A stretch of DNA of 41,615 nucleotides. Origin: RDXT01 sp033765305 (GTDB taxonomy: Bacteria > Bacteroidota > Bacteroidia > J057). Shown here in pieces: positions 8,682-18,800 of this stretch; positions within the stretch are counted from its first letter, which is position 1, and every line of letters begins with the position of its first letter. The DNA lies in the NCBI GenBank assembly GCA_033765305.1, contig JANRID010000003.1, positions 1-41,615 on the forward strand, given 5' to 3'. Below the pieces are notes generated by a model that was not told where the DNA came from, did no database searches, and saw only the letters and a list, made by a program, of their open reading frames with translations. The translations under genes were made by a program, and so were the position numbers.

Positions 8682-10121
8682 TCAGGGTACGATCAGGGTT
8701 GCGGTTCCGGTCTGCCCGTCCGCCGTCACGCTGAGCAGGTAGGCGCCGGCCGGCAGCTGCTGAAGCGGAATTTCGATCTCCTGGACGCCGGCAGCCAGCA
8801 TCGGCGCGCCGCTGCGCACGGTCCGCCCTGCCAGATCGCGGAGGGTCCAGGGGCTTACGCCGGCGCGCTGCTGTTCGAAGCGCACGAAGCTCGTCCCGGA
8901 CTGGGCCGGGTTCGGAAATACCCGCAGGCGGCTGGGCGCCTCCGGCAGATCCCCGATGCCCACCTGGAGGTTGTACACGGCCACCTGGGTGAGCAGTTCC
9001 TGCGCCAGGCTGAAGATGGCGTCCGCGGTCTGGCTCTGGAGATTGCTCAGGATGGCCACCCCGATGCTGTCTTCCGGGCTGTAGAGCATGAGGGCCTTGT
9101 AATTCAGGTCGCCGTAGTGGCCGATATACGTTTCCGGGCGGCCATTGACCGTCAGCTCGAAGCGCTCGGTGCCGAGGCCGTAGGCATTGCTGCGCCGCCC
9201 GGTCACAGACTGGAAGCCGGTCAGCAGGCCGAGCGAGGTCTGGTCGATGATCTGGCCGCCGAGCAGCGCCCGCAGGTAGCGCACCAGGGCGCTGGGAGTC
9301 GCCACCATGCTGCCCGAAGCGCCCGTGCTGGTCAGCACAGAGGTCTGGTCGCTCAGCTGCTCAGGCCCCAGGCCGGAAAGGTTGAAATAGAAAGCGGAGG
9401 TGGTGGCGAAGGACTGCGGCGGCGTGTAGAAGCTGATGTTGTCGAGACCGGCGGGGGTGAGGATCAGGGTTTCGAGCAGCTGCTGGAGCGAGGCAGTCTG
9501 AATCGACTCCAGCTTTTCGCCCAGCACGAGGTAGTTGGTGGGCGAATATTTGAACGTGCCCGCGCCGCTGGCGGCGCCCTGCGGCGCTACATAGGTGCCC
9601 AGCACCGGGGTGTAGTTCACCGTGCGGAAGTCGAAGGTCAGGTCGGCAAACAGGAAAGAGGTAGCCGGATTGAAGTAGTTGGGCGACGCAGCAAAGCTGT
9701 TGATGCCGCTGGTATGGCGGAGCATCTGCTCGATGGTGGTGGCAGGCGGAAACACCGCCGCCGATCCGGTCACGACCCCGCTGCCGAGGCTGCTGGTCAG
9801 GGCCGTCGTGCCATTTTCGACGAGCTTAAGCGTCATGACGGCCATCAGGTGCTGGGAGAGATCCGCAATTCCGAAGCGCAGCGACGAATCCGCCGGCACG
9901 CCGATGCTGGCAAAGCCGTTGGCGGCGGCGATGACCTCGCCATCCGTATTGATCACGGCGGCGCTGATCCCGCCGCTGTTCTGCAGGTACCGGCTCAGCA
10001 CAGCCCGCACGGAATCCCGCAGCGTGGAAGAACTCTGCCCCTGGGCTGCCGCCGGCAGCAGCAGCGCATACAGCAGGCCGATGCGCAGAAGGCGCAGAGA
10101 AATGGAAACAGGATGCATCAT
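8682..10121 (-). CDS. Secreted inactive serine-hydrolase-like protein with type A T9SS sorting domain
   Basis: 479 aa (a second ATG at 10118 would remove one residue). After a signal peptide (about 1-29) comes a serine beta-lactamase-like domain (about 32-370) and a type A sorting domain (about 395-479, opening with 'RVFPNPAQSG' and containing 'LPAGAYLLSV'). It lacks the propeller and 52-aa repeats of its two larger relatives. The SxxK position reads D87-L-S-Q90, the same Asp/Gln replacement as in the paralogues. 'LRHTSGIN', Tyr192 (YSPTN) and His335 (GHYGD) remain. The gene starts 46 bp after the TonB-receptor stop, with no terminator between them, so the two are probably co-transcribed. A binding rather than catalytic role is inferred. 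Confidence 0.9.
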   Translation of the reverse strand: MMHPVSISLRLLRIGLLYALLLPAAAQGQSSSTLRDSVRAVLSRYLQNSGGISAAVINTDGEVIAAANGFASIGVPADSSLRFGIADLSQHLMAVMTLKLVENGTTALTSSLGSGVVTGSAAVFPPATTIEQMLRHTSGINSFAASPNYFNPATSFLFADLTFDFRTVNYTPVLGTYVAPQGAASGAGTFKYSPTNYLVLGEKLESIQTASLQQLLETLILTPAGLDNISFYTPPQSFATTSAFYFNLSGLGPEQLSDQTSVLTSTGASGSMVATPSALVRYLRALLGGQIIDQTSLGLLTGFQSVTGRRSNAYGLGTERFELTVNGRPETYIGHYGDLNYKALMLYSPEDSIGVAILSNLQSQTADAIFSLAQELLTQVAVYNLQVGIGDLPEAPSRLRVFPNPAQSGTSFVRFEQQRAGVSPWTLRDLAGRTVRSGAPMLAAGVQEIEIPLQQLPAGAYLLSVTADGQTGTATLIVP

Positions 10122-10167
10122 CTCGGTATGGTTACAGATACAGGGTTTTGCAGCAGGAGCAGGAACA

Positions 10168-13100
10168 TCACAGCTCGTAGGAAATGCCCAGGGAATAGGA
10201 GCGCCCGCGGCGGAAATTCTCGAACTGGGCTACATCGAGGTCGGTGCCCAGCACCCGGTACACCTGGCGGTGGGCAGGGTTGAGCAGGTTGCTGCCGCGC
10301 ACCCGCACATACACGTGCTGGCCGAAGCGCTTGCGCACGGAGGCGTTCAGCAGCCCGCGCGACTGCTCCAGGATGTTGATGCCCCGGTCATACACCGCCA
10401 CCAGGCGTTCGCCGAAGAGGTTGTAGCTGATGCTCGCCTCCAGGCCGGTTTTGACCTTGTCCACATAGGCCAGCTCGGCGTTGACCGTATGGGTCGGCTG
10501 GCCGTAGAGGCGGCGGGTCTGGGGAATCTCGCCCTCGGTGAAGAGGTCGCCGAAGAAGATCTGGAGCGAAGTCTGGCTGCGCTCGTCGAGCGGCACTTCG
10601 GTGCGGAGCAGCGAATAGTTGCCCCAGATCTGGAGGTTCTGCCAGCCTTCGCCGAGGAACGCGAAGTTTTTGCGGATTTCCACTTCCAGGCCGTACGCCC
10701 GCGCAATGGACAGCTCACCGAGAATGCCGGAAGAGGAACTGAGCTGTCCTGTCAGGTCGTCGGCCAGCTTTTTGGGGATGACCGGCCTGATCGGGTCGGT
10801 ATCCGGCCCGGTGCGCAGGTTCTGGTACTCCAGAAAGCCGCCGGAGGTAAACACCAGCTCGATGGGGCCGAGGATTTCCTTGTAGAATCCCCCGACGGAG
10901 ACCAGCTCGCCCAGGGTAGGGGACCATTCCGCCCTGAAATCGAGGTTGTCGATCAGCGAGCGGCGCAGGATGGGAGAGCCGGCAGTCTGAAAATCGCCTT
11001 TGAAGTTGGAGTTGACGAAGAGGGAGTTTTCGCGGAAGCTGGGCCGCGCCAGGGTGCGGGCATAGCCCGCCCGGAGGTTGATGAGGGGTCTGGGCTTGTA
11101 GATCAGATGCAGTGCCGGCAGCAGGTCGTGGTTGGTGAACTGGTTGTCGGCAGCGTTGGGCGAGCCGATCGGGTTGCCGTCCAGGCTCATGTCCGTGGAC
11201 TCGTAGCGGAGGCCTGTAATGACGCTCAGCTGCCTCAGCGGCAGGATTTCGGCCATTGCATATCCGGCAATCAGGGTCTGCTCGGCCATGTAGGGAATGC
11301 CCGGGATATTGTTCAGCTCGCGGTAGGAGTAGTCGGGGTAGGTGCTGAAAAATGCCTGAACGCTGGACGCGTACAGCCCGCCGGTCTCGTCCACAGTCTC
11401 GGCAGACTGGCTGCTGCCGCTGAAGAGCAGGTCGAACTGCCGTTCGTTGAACTGCCGGCCTTTGTAGGTGTACGCTCCCCCGGCTTTGAGCTTCAGCCGG
11501 GTGAGACTGCCGTCGTTCCAAAGATTGAGGGTGGCATTCGCCTTGAAATCTCCGGTATTCTGGCTCAGCTCCCGGAAAAAACGGCCCGTCTGGGCATCTG
11601 TACCCGAAATAATGACCCGGCGCTTGGTTGTGTCGGTTTCTGTGCGCACGTAGCGGGGTTCTACTACATAAAAAATGCAGTCAGGATCGAAGCAGGTCGT
11701 GTCGTTTTCGAAAATATCCACCCGATCTACGACTGCATCATACGAAAGGACCCGGAAGTCCGGCTGATGGATGCTGGAAAGCGAGTAGCTGCCCGTCCAA
11801 TCCACGTCCAGCCGCCCGAAGGCATGACGCCCCTTGAGCTGGAACGCGTTGAGGGTCTGCTGGGTAAAGAGGAGGGAATGGTTGATCCGCAGGTTGTCCA
11901 CGTCGCCGTCGATGCTCTCGTTGCCCGTCAGTTCGCGGGTATCCGTCAGGCCGCCCTGGTTGAGCATGTACACAAACATCAGCTTGTGGTTGTTGCTGGG
12001 CTTGTAAGCCAGATTGGCCACCACGCCTGCGAGGGTTTCGGTTTCCATGCGGTCGCCGTGGCCGTCCAGATAGGAGCCTTCCGTCACCGCGAGGCTGTCC
12101 TGGCCGGCAGACCCGCGGATAATCTCGATGAAGTAGCGGCCCACCTCGTAGTTTTCGTAATTCTGCTGATTCAGCTGGTAGGTAGTGCTGATCAGATATC
12201 CGAAAGGCCGGCCGAAGAGCAGCTTCTGGTCGCCGACAGAGAAGGAATAGCTTTGATTGAGCCCTGAATTCCGCCGCTCGGCGGTGTATATATTGCCGAA
12301 GGGCTGGCCCGGATCGGGAAAGGCGCGGGCACCGTCGTCGATCCCGAGCCACCCCCACCTGCCCGCCGGCTGGGTGAGGAAATTGCCCCGAAGGCTGGTG
12401 ACATCGTTGAATCCAAGGCTGCCGGAAAAATTCAGTTCGAACTTGTCGGGGTGGCTTTTGGTCTGAATATCCACCAGGCCTGCCGTAAAGGCCCCCGGCA
12501 GGTCCGGCGTGAAGTTTTTGTAGACCGTCAGGTTGTCGATCAGGCTGGCTGGAAACAGATCGAGCTGCACGGTCTCCCGATCCGGATCAAGGGGCGGAAT
12601 CTCGCCCATGTTGATCAGCGTCCGGTTGTAGCGGTCGCTCAGGCCCCGTACATTGATATATTTTCCTTCCGTAATGGAAACTGCGGGAGCCATCCGCAGC
12701 GCATCGGCGGCCGTATTGGCGCCTGCCCGGCTGAACAGCTCCGAGGAGACCACCTCGATGGCGTTGATGGAGCTCATCTTGCGGATGATGCCCTCATTGA
12801 TGGAGCTGTTGCTCCGCTGGGCTGTGATTTCGACCTCCTGGATGGCGGATGCCTCCGTGTTCAGGGCCGTCCGGTTGCTGATGACCTGCCCGGCTGCGGC
12901 CTCGATGTCGAGGGTGTCGGGCGCATACCCCACATAGGAAACGACCAGCCGGTACCTGCCCGGCGGAATCTGGGTCTGATACGCCCCGTCGAGGTCGGTG
13001 TAGGCACCGGATACGATCTGGGCAGCATTGAAGATGCGGACCGTGGCGCCCATCAGCGGCACTTCCTCCACCGCATCCAGGACCACCCCGCGGACAGTCG

Positions 13101-13179
13101 CTTTCTGGGCGCTCGCTACGCCCCCGGACAGCAGGATGAAGGCTGCCGTCCAGGTTAAAATTGCGGTAATACGTTTCAT
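10168..13179 (-). CDS. TonB-dependent outer-membrane receptor with carboxypeptidase-regulatory-like domain
   Basis: 1003 aa from the ATG at 13179. I prefer this start because it gives an immediate signal peptide (residues 1-25, ending in Ala-Ser-Ala-Gln); a start at 13218 would add 13 residues of no signal character. Order: a CarboxypepD_reg-like Ig-fold domain (about 27-110, 'VRGVVLDAVEEVPLMGATV', 'VSYVGYAPD'), a plug domain (about 125-240, 'INVRGLSDRYNRTLINMGEI'), then a 22-strand-type barrel to the C-terminus (ends Gly-Ile-Ser-Tyr-Glu-Leu). It would take up a TonB/ExbBD-energised substrate, or a substrate-binding partner would feed it. No SusD-like gene is adjacent, so it is not a typical SusCD pair. 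It heads the minus-strand secretome cluster and is divergent from the PorP operon. Confidence 0.92.
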   Translation of the reverse strand: MKRITAILTWTAAFILLSGGVASAQKATVRGVVLDAVEEVPLMGATVRIFNAAQIVSGAYTDLDGAYQTQIPPGRYRLVVSYVGYAPDTLDIEAAAGQVISNRTALNTEASAIQEVEITAQRSNSSINEGIIRKMSSINAIEVVSSELFSRAGANTAADALRMAPAVSITEGKYINVRGLSDRYNRTLINMGEIPPLDPDRETVQLDLFPASLIDNLTVYKNFTPDLPGAFTAGLVDIQTKSHPDKFELNFSGSLGFNDVTSLRGNFLTQPAGRWGWLGIDDGARAFPDPGQPFGNIYTAERRNSGLNQSYSFSVGDQKLLFGRPFGYLISTTYQLNQQNYENYEVGRYFIEIIRGSAGQDSLAVTEGSYLDGHGDRMETETLAGVVANLAYKPSNNHKLMFVYMLNQGGLTDTRELTGNESIDGDVDNLRINHSLLFTQQTLNAFQLKGRHAFGRLDVDWTGSYSLSSIHQPDFRVLSYDAVVDRVDIFENDTTCFDPDCIFYVVEPRYVRTETDTTKRRVIISGTDAQTGRFFRELSQNTGDFKANATLNLWNDGSLTRLKLKAGGAYTYKGRQFNERQFDLLFSGSSQSAETVDETGGLYASSVQAFFSTYPDYSYRELNNIPGIPYMAEQTLIAGYAMAEILPLRQLSVITGLRYESTDMSLDGNPIGSPNAADNQFTNHDLLPALHLIYKPRPLINLRAGYARTLARPSFRENSLFVNSNFKGDFQTAGSPILRRSLIDNLDFRAEWSPTLGELVSVGGFYKEILGPIELVFTSGGFLEYQNLRTGPDTDPIRPVIPKKLADDLTGQLSSSSGILGELSIARAYGLEVEIRKNFAFLGEGWQNLQIWGNYSLLRTEVPLDERSQTSLQIFFGDLFTEGEIPQTRRLYGQPTHTVNAELAYVDKVKTGLEASISYNLFGERLVAVYDRGINILEQSRGLLNASVRKRFGQHVYVRVRGSNLLNPAHRQVYRVLGTDLDVAQFENFRRGRSYSLGISYEL

Positions 13180-13256
13180 GATACAGGGAATGAGGGCAAG
13201 GGACAGAAAACCGCACAACAGCCGGACATAGGCTACGCATGAAGCATAATTGCTTG

Positions 13257-13276
13257 AAAATCAAAAACTTGATTTT
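13257..13276. promoter_or_regulatory. 8-bp inverted repeat upstream of the TonB receptor
   Basis: AAAATCAA (13257-13264), spacer AAAC, then TTGATTTT (13269-13276): a perfect AT-rich dyad about 80 bp upstream of the receptor start. The form suits an operator for a dimeric regulator. AT-rich dyads arise by chance more readily than GC-rich ones. Confidence 0.35.
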
Positions 13277-13423
13277 AAACCTCTGCAAGATTTCCCTTGA
13301 ATATAGCGGCTGATGCGATGCCTTTCCGCATGGAAAAATATATTAACAAATCCTTGATCTGGGGGAAAAATGTCAATTGTACGATGTGTGAAAAGTCCTC
13401 CGGAAAACGGCAGAATGCCTCCG

Positions 13424-13441
13424 CCGGATTAAATCATCCGG
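13424..13441. promoter_or_regulatory. 6-bp inverted repeat upstream of the PorP operon
   Basis: CCGGAT (13424-13429), 6-nt spacer, ATCCGG (13436-13441). It lies about 40 bp upstream of the candidate -7 box of the plus-strand operon. It could be an operator, but it is short. Confidence 0.25.
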
Positions 13442-13457
13442 ATAATTCGCAGGGCGC

Positions 13458-13488
13458 TTTTAAAATCCCGGAATACAGATTATCTTTC
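13458..13488 (+). promoter_or_regulatory. Candidate promoter of the PorP/PorP/PKD operon
   Basis: TATCTTTC (13481-13488) matches TAnnTTTG at five of six fixed positions. TTT (13458-13460) stands 20 bp upstream where TTG is expected. The start would be near 13493, giving a leader of under 40 nt to the ATG at 13530. The 20-bp spacing equals that of the better pncA and rpsF promoters in this window. Confidence 0.4.
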
Positions 13489-13529
13489 GGTCGTCTGCTT
13501 TGTGTGGTTCCGGTGATCCCCCAGCTGCC

Positions 13530-14636
13530 ATGAAAGTGTTTTTATCTGTGTTGCGGCTGTGGCCGCTGCCGCTCCTGCTGGGGTGCGGGCCGCTGATGCA
13601 GGCCCAGTCGCCGCAGTTTTCGCAGTACGATGCCAATAAGCTGATTCTGAATCCGGCCTTCACCGGCCACGACCCCGGGTTCAGCAGCTACTCGGCTGCC
13701 CGGATGCAATGGGTGCAGGTGGGCGGGCGCGAGACGCAGTTCAACACCCGCAGCACCGGCGTAGCGTTTGAACTGCCCTACACCGGCCTGGGCCTGCAGT
13801 ACCTCAGCAGCACCGAAGGCAGCGGACGCCTGGCCTGGCAGCAGGCCAGCTTCCAGTTTGCCTTCCGCAACCGCTCCCCGAAACCTGCTGCGAAGCACCA
13901 GGGCGAGTTCAGCCTGGGCCTCAGCGCCTCCGCCAGCTGGTGGAGCCTGGGCCGGCCCGGCGCGCTGGTCTTCGCCGATCAGCTGCACCCCTTCCTGGGC
14001 CAGGTCAGCAGCAGCTCCCAGATCCCCGGCGAAGCCCTCCAGCTCAATCAGTCGCCCTACTTCGAAGCCGGCGGCGGCTTCCTGTACGAGCGGCGCTTCG
14101 GCGAGCAGGACGACTGGTACTTCCACAGCGGGCTGGCCTTCCGGCACATGGCCCTCGGCGCGCCGGACCGCAGCTTCCGCTCGCCCGTCCGCATCAGCAC
14201 CCACGGCGTGCTGGTCAAGCAGGGCGATCTGGATCCGGTGCCGATCTGGGGCGTGCTGAGCTGGCGCGTGGATGCGCAGGCCTACTCGGCCTTTCCGCAG
14301 CGCCTGGCAGCCGATGCCTGGAGCTGGCAGCTGGGCTACCGCACCTTCATCGGCGATGCCACCGGCATCTGGGGCGGCATCTGGTATGCCGGGCGCCCTG
14401 CCCTGGGCCGGCACATCCAGTCGCTGATCCTGGGCGCAGGCACGCATCAGGCGCTCTCGGACAACGGCGCCGCCCTGCTGCTGGGCTTCACCTACGACTA
14501 CACCCTCAGCGGCCTCGTCAACGACGGCGGCGGCACCTACGAGCTGGTGTTCAGCTTCCGATTCCCCTACCGGCTGGATGGCCAGGCAGGCGGCGGCCGC
14601 CGCCCGCCGCGGGGTATGCCCTGTCCTAAATTTTAA
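13530..14636 (+). CDS. PorP/SprF-family outer-membrane protein (first of two)
   Basis: 368 aa from the ATG at 13530; an upstream in-frame start at 13500 would add ten residues ahead of the signal peptide. The signal peptide ends at 'LMQAQ', and the mature protein begins with the family hallmark 'FSQYDANKLILNPAFTG'. The rest alternates short beta-strands with Gly/aromatic turns, typical of an outer-membrane barrel ('VFADQLHPFLGQ', 'FEAGGGFLYERRF'). It ends in 'MPCPKF', matching the common C-terminus of PorP/SprF proteins. A Leu-Leu-Gly-Cys stretch inside the signal peptide might be read as a lipobox, but the downstream Ala-Gln cleavage site fits the family better. Members support T9SS export or surface attachment, often of a neighbouring substrate. 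The second copy begins 42 bp downstream. Confidence 0.9.
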   Translation: MKVFLSVLRLWPLPLLLGCGPLMQAQSPQFSQYDANKLILNPAFTGHDPGFSSYSAARMQWVQVGGRETQFNTRSTGVAFELPYTGLGLQYLSSTEGSGRLAWQQASFQFAFRNRSPKPAAKHQGEFSLGLSASASWWSLGRPGALVFADQLHPFLGQVSSSSQIPGEALQLNQSPYFEAGGGFLYERRFGEQDDWYFHSGLAFRHMALGAPDRSFRSPVRISTHGVLVKQGDLDPVPIWGVLSWRVDAQAYSAFPQRLAADAWSWQLGYRTFIGDATGIWGGIWYAGRPALGRHIQSLILGAGTHQALSDNGAALLLGFTYDYTLSGLVNDGGGTYELVFSFRFPYRLDGQAGGGRRPPRGMPCPKF

Positions 14637-14678
14637 CGCTCCAGCCCCATGCACACCGGTTTCTCCCAACGATCCTCC

Positions 14679-15806
14679 ATGCGCATCGGGTGGCTGCTGG
14701 CGCTGCTGGCGCTCAGCCCGCTATGCCGGGCGCAGGACCCGCTGCTGTCGCAGTTTTACAGCAGCCGCCTCTTCCTCAATCCGGCCATGGCCGGCTACGA
14801 GCCGGGCACCAATGCCTATCTGGCGTACCGCAACCAGTCGGTGCTGTCGCCGCTGGGCAGCGGCCAGTTTCACACGCAGCACCTGGGACTGAGCGTCGAG
14901 CTGCCGCGCTACTGGTCAGGGCTGGGCATCCAGGCTACCCAGAGCACGGAGGGCGCCGGGGCGCTGCGCTGGCAGCAGGCGGGGCTGCAGTACGCTTTCC
15001 GCAACCGCGTGTGCCGCCGGGATGTGCATCCGGGGCGGACCTTCTACCGCTCCGAATTCAGCCTCGGGCTGGAGGCGACGTGGAACCAGTGGACCTTCCG
15101 CAACGTGCAGGGGCTGGTCTTTGCCGATCAGCTGCATCCCTGGCTGGGCCAGACCGGCAGCCTCTCGGACCTGCCCGACGCCTGGCGGGGCGACTGGCGG
15201 CCGGGCTACCTGGACTTCAATTTCGGGGCGATGTGGCACCAGCGCTTCGGCCGCAGCGGCGGCATCTGGCAGGCGGGCTACGCGGTGCGGCACCTGCCGC
15301 AGCGCGATGTATCGTTTGGCCTGGCCGACGACCGGCGGCCGGTGCGGCATACGCTGCATTTCGGGCTGAAGCGCCAGGGCACCTGGCGGTCCCGCCCGCT
15401 GTGGGGCATTGTGACGCTGCGGGCCGACTTCCAGCCCGGCAGCTACGGCGCCGGCGGCGGGCGCTTCTGGCACCGCTCGGTGCAGGCCGGCTACCAGGCC
15501 GACTGGGGCAAAGAATCGGGCTTCTGGATCGGCGGCTGGTACCAGGGGCGGATCAGCGGCCCGCAGGGGCATCTGCACAGCGCGGTGGGCGCTCTGGGAT
15601 TCCGGGGGGCGCTGCCGGGGCCGGCCCCGGCGCGCTGGCGCGCCGGCTTCAGCTACGACCAGCCCCTGGTGAACCAGTTCTGGGGCGGATTCGGCGGCCG
15701 GAGCGCCGAGCTGTTCCTGGGATTCCAGTTTCCGGCGATGGTCCCCAAAGGCCTGCGCTGCGGCGATACGCAGCTCGATTGCTCCGATTGCCCCGGCCCC
15801 TTCTGA
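14679..15806 (+). CDS. PorP/SprF-family outer-membrane protein (second of two)
   Basis: 375 aa from the ATG at 14679, chosen because 'MRIGWLLALLALSPLCRAQ' is then an uninterrupted signal peptide; the ATG at 14649 adds ten polar residues. The mature start 'LLSQFYSSRLFLNPAMAGYE' is the family signature, and the C-terminus ends 'CSDCPGPF'. It shares 'VFADQLHPxLGQ', 'GLGxQ..ST EG-like' and the general strand pattern with the preceding gene, so the two are a tandem duplication that has diverged well. The giant PKD protein starts 19 bp after its stop, so all three genes very likely form one transcript. By precedent (SprF needed for SprB in Flavobacterium johnsoniae), this protein probably serves that type B substrate. 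Confidence 0.9.
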   Translation: MRIGWLLALLALSPLCRAQDPLLSQFYSSRLFLNPAMAGYEPGTNAYLAYRNQSVLSPLGSGQFHTQHLGLSVELPRYWSGLGIQATQSTEGAGALRWQQAGLQYAFRNRVCRRDVHPGRTFYRSEFSLGLEATWNQWTFRNVQGLVFADQLHPWLGQTGSLSDLPDAWRGDWRPGYLDFNFGAMWHQRFGRSGGIWQAGYAVRHLPQRDVSFGLADDRRPVRHTLHFGLKRQGTWRSRPLWGIVTLRADFQPGSYGAGGGRFWHRSVQAGYQADWGKESGFWIGGWYQGRISGPQGHLHSAVGALGFRGALPGPAPARWRAGFSYDQPLVNQFWGGFGGRSAELFLGFQFPAMVPKGLRCGDTQLDCSDCPGPF

Positions 15807-15825
15807 ATTCTGATTCCTTGCATTC

Positions 15826-18800
15826 ATGACCAACCCTGAACCGATGCATCTGCCTGCTGTGAAGCGCCTCTTCTTCCGCCTGCTGGCCTGCTGCGCTGCC
15901 CTGGCAGCTCCGCTGGCCGGCCTGCATGCCCAGACCTGCAATATCCAGGTCAATACGCCCGGCCCCTACTGCCCGGGGCAGCCGGTCGCGTTTACCGCCC
16001 AGACCGGCGGGCCGGGCTTCGTGCCGCTGAGCTATACCTGGAACTTCGGCGACGGCACGCCGCTGGCCTCGGGCCAGCAGGTCAGCCATGCATTTCCCTA
16101 CAATACCGCGCTGACCACTTACACCGTCACCCTCACCGTGCTGGATACCGCCGGCACCAACGACACCTGTGTCACCCAGATCAATCTGCCCATCCAGTAC
16201 GGGCCGCAGATCACCGCCACCGGCACCACCTTCGATCCCACCTTCTGCCTCAACGTATTGCCCTGCGGCACCACCTTTTCCACCACCATCACCCTCAATA
16301 CCGGCGGGCTGCCCGGCCCCTTCACCTGGAACTGGGGCGACGGCACCGTATTTTCCGGCAGCATCACCGAATCGCACACCTATACCGGCTACGGAACCTA
16401 TCCCCTCACCATCACCGCGCCCGGATCCGCCTGCCCCTCGCTCATCCTGCCCATCCAGTTTTACACCCGCCCCAACAACCCCAACATCGAGACCCCGGCG
16501 CAGAACTACTGCGAAGACGATACCATCGATGTGCAGATCGACCAGACGGTGGTGCAATGCCCCGACAACCTGGATTATTATGTGGTGTACTGGGATTATG
16601 CGAACGATCAGACGAACCGCGACACCATCTACAACACCAGCGTCACGAGCCTGAGCATCGTGTATGACCTGCTCTACGGCCAGGTCTGCTCGCCGCTGTA
16701 CAGCTTCAGCACCCTGTTTCAGCGGGAAATCCGGCTCTTTGCAGTGAACCGGTGCACGGAGTTTCTGAATATCAATGCATTCGATGCGAACCCGGTCAAT
16801 ATTTCCATTGCGGCGGAGCCGGAGTTTTCCGCTCCTGCCGTCACCTGCGTCAATTCGCCCGTAACCTTCACCAACCAGAGCTGCCCCAACAACGTCAACC
16901 AGCCGCTCAGCTATCTGTGGAACTTTGGCGATCCGGCTTCGGGGGCAAATAATACCAGCACCGCCGTCAGCCCGGTGCACACCTACACCGCTCCTGGCAT
17001 CTATCAGGTCACCCTGACCGCCTCCAATACCAACTGCGGCCCCCGGACCATCGTCAAGCAGATCGAGGTGCGGATCCCGCCGGATGCCAATTTCACCCCT
17101 TCGGCCTCCGAGGGCTGCCGCCCCCTGAGCGTGCTCTATGCCAACAATGCCCATCTTCCCTACAACAATTACACCTGGACCGCCAGCCCCAATACCGGCG
17201 TGGCCATCAGCCCCCCCAACGGCGGCAACGCGCCGACGGTCACCTTCTCGCAGACCGGGCAGTTTATCATCCAGGTCAACGTCACCAATACCTGCGGCTT
17301 CGACAGCTTCCGCGATACCATACAGGTGTACGGCAGGCCGGGGATCACCCTGTCGCCTTTGCCGGACTCCTGCGGGCCGGTCACCTACCTGCCCAGCCTG
17401 GCAAGCCTGACGGACAATGGCCGCCCGGTCGATTCGATCCGCTGGAATTTCGGGCCGAATGCCAGCCTGGCCACGGCGGCAGGCCCCAATCCGGGCCTGG
17501 TCACCTTCACGCCGCCGCCCGGCGGCGGCCTGATCACCGTCACGGTCACCGCCTACAACGCCTGCGGCGGCACCTCCGCTACGGAGACCTTCTTCCTCAA
17601 CCCCAGCATCGCCCTGAGCGGCGGCACGTCCGACACCATCTGTCTCGGCGATACCATCTGCCTGACGCCCAGCATTGCGGGCGGCTTCTTCACCTTCGGC
17701 GGCCTTAACGATCCCACAGGCTGCTACAGCCCGGCAGCGCCCGGTGCCTACAGCGTGATCTACACCGTCGATTCGCTCAACTGCCTCTTCCGGGATACGG
17801 TCGGATTTCAGGTCAATCCGCCGCCGGCGGTGGAGGCCGGCGCGCCTGCCGCCCTCTGTGCAGGCGATTCGCTGCTGCTGCAGGGGCTGCCCGGCGCCGG
17901 CGTCTGGACCGTCAGCGGCAGCGCAGGCGGAAGCATCGCGGTTCTGGCTGGCGATACCGTATATATACCGGCGGCAGCGGGAACTGCCACGCTCACCTTC
18001 ACCTATACCGATCCGGCGGGCTGCGCCGGCAGCGACACCCGCCAGGTGACGGTAAATCCCCTGCCTGCCGTGAGCATTCTGCAAAGCAGCCTCGATTTCT
18101 GTGTGAGCAATACCCCGCAGGACCTTGCCGCGCTGCTGGCGGAGTCGCCGCCGGGCGGCGTGTGGAGCGTGCCGGGCGGGATCTTTACGCCCAGTACGCC
18201 CGGCGTCTTCACGGTGTACTACAGCTTCACCAATGCCAGCGGCTGCCAGAACCGCGACTCGGTGCTCATCACCGTCAGCGAGCCCGCCGTCACCTTCGCC
18301 GGGCCGGACGATACCGTCTGCCTCAACACCGGGGCCTACATCCTGCCCGGATTTTCGCCCGCCGGCGGCCAGTGGCAGCCCTTCCCCGGCCTCAATACAG
18401 CCACAGGCCAGTTCAATCCCGCCCTCGCGGGGGCGGGCACCCATCCGCTCATCTACCAGACCGGCACGGGCACCTGCCTGCGCCGCGACACCGTGCGGAT
18501 CACCGTGCAGCCGCTTCCGGGGGTGAATGCAGGCCCCGCCACCGATCTCTGCGCAGGCGCATCCCTGCCCCTGGCGCCGGTGATTACGAACAGCGCCTCC
18601 GGATCCGGTGTCTGGAGCGCAGCCCCGGCAGCCTTCGGCGCCTTCCTCAGCGGGGCCAGTTTCGATCCGCCGGCGAGCAGCGCCAGCACAGCCGTCACCC
18701 TCACCTACACCTATACCGACAGCGCCACCGGCTGCAGCGCAGCCGGCACGCGCAGCGTCAATGTCTGCGCGCTGCCCGCCGTGGCCCCGATCGGCCCGCT

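Larger units (their letters stand above)
13180..13529. other. 350-bp divergent intergenic region
   Basis: The space separates the TonB receptor (minus) from the PorP operon (plus). It must carry both promoters. I see no coding sequence. It contains two perfect inverted repeats, at 13257-13276 and 13424-13441, described separately, and a -7-like word at 13481-13488. Confidence 0.6.

Noticed and set aside
13549..13590. Lipobox-like Leu-Leu-Gly-Cys in the first PorP-like protein
   Set aside because: A standard signal-peptidase site and the conserved mature start follow ten residues later.
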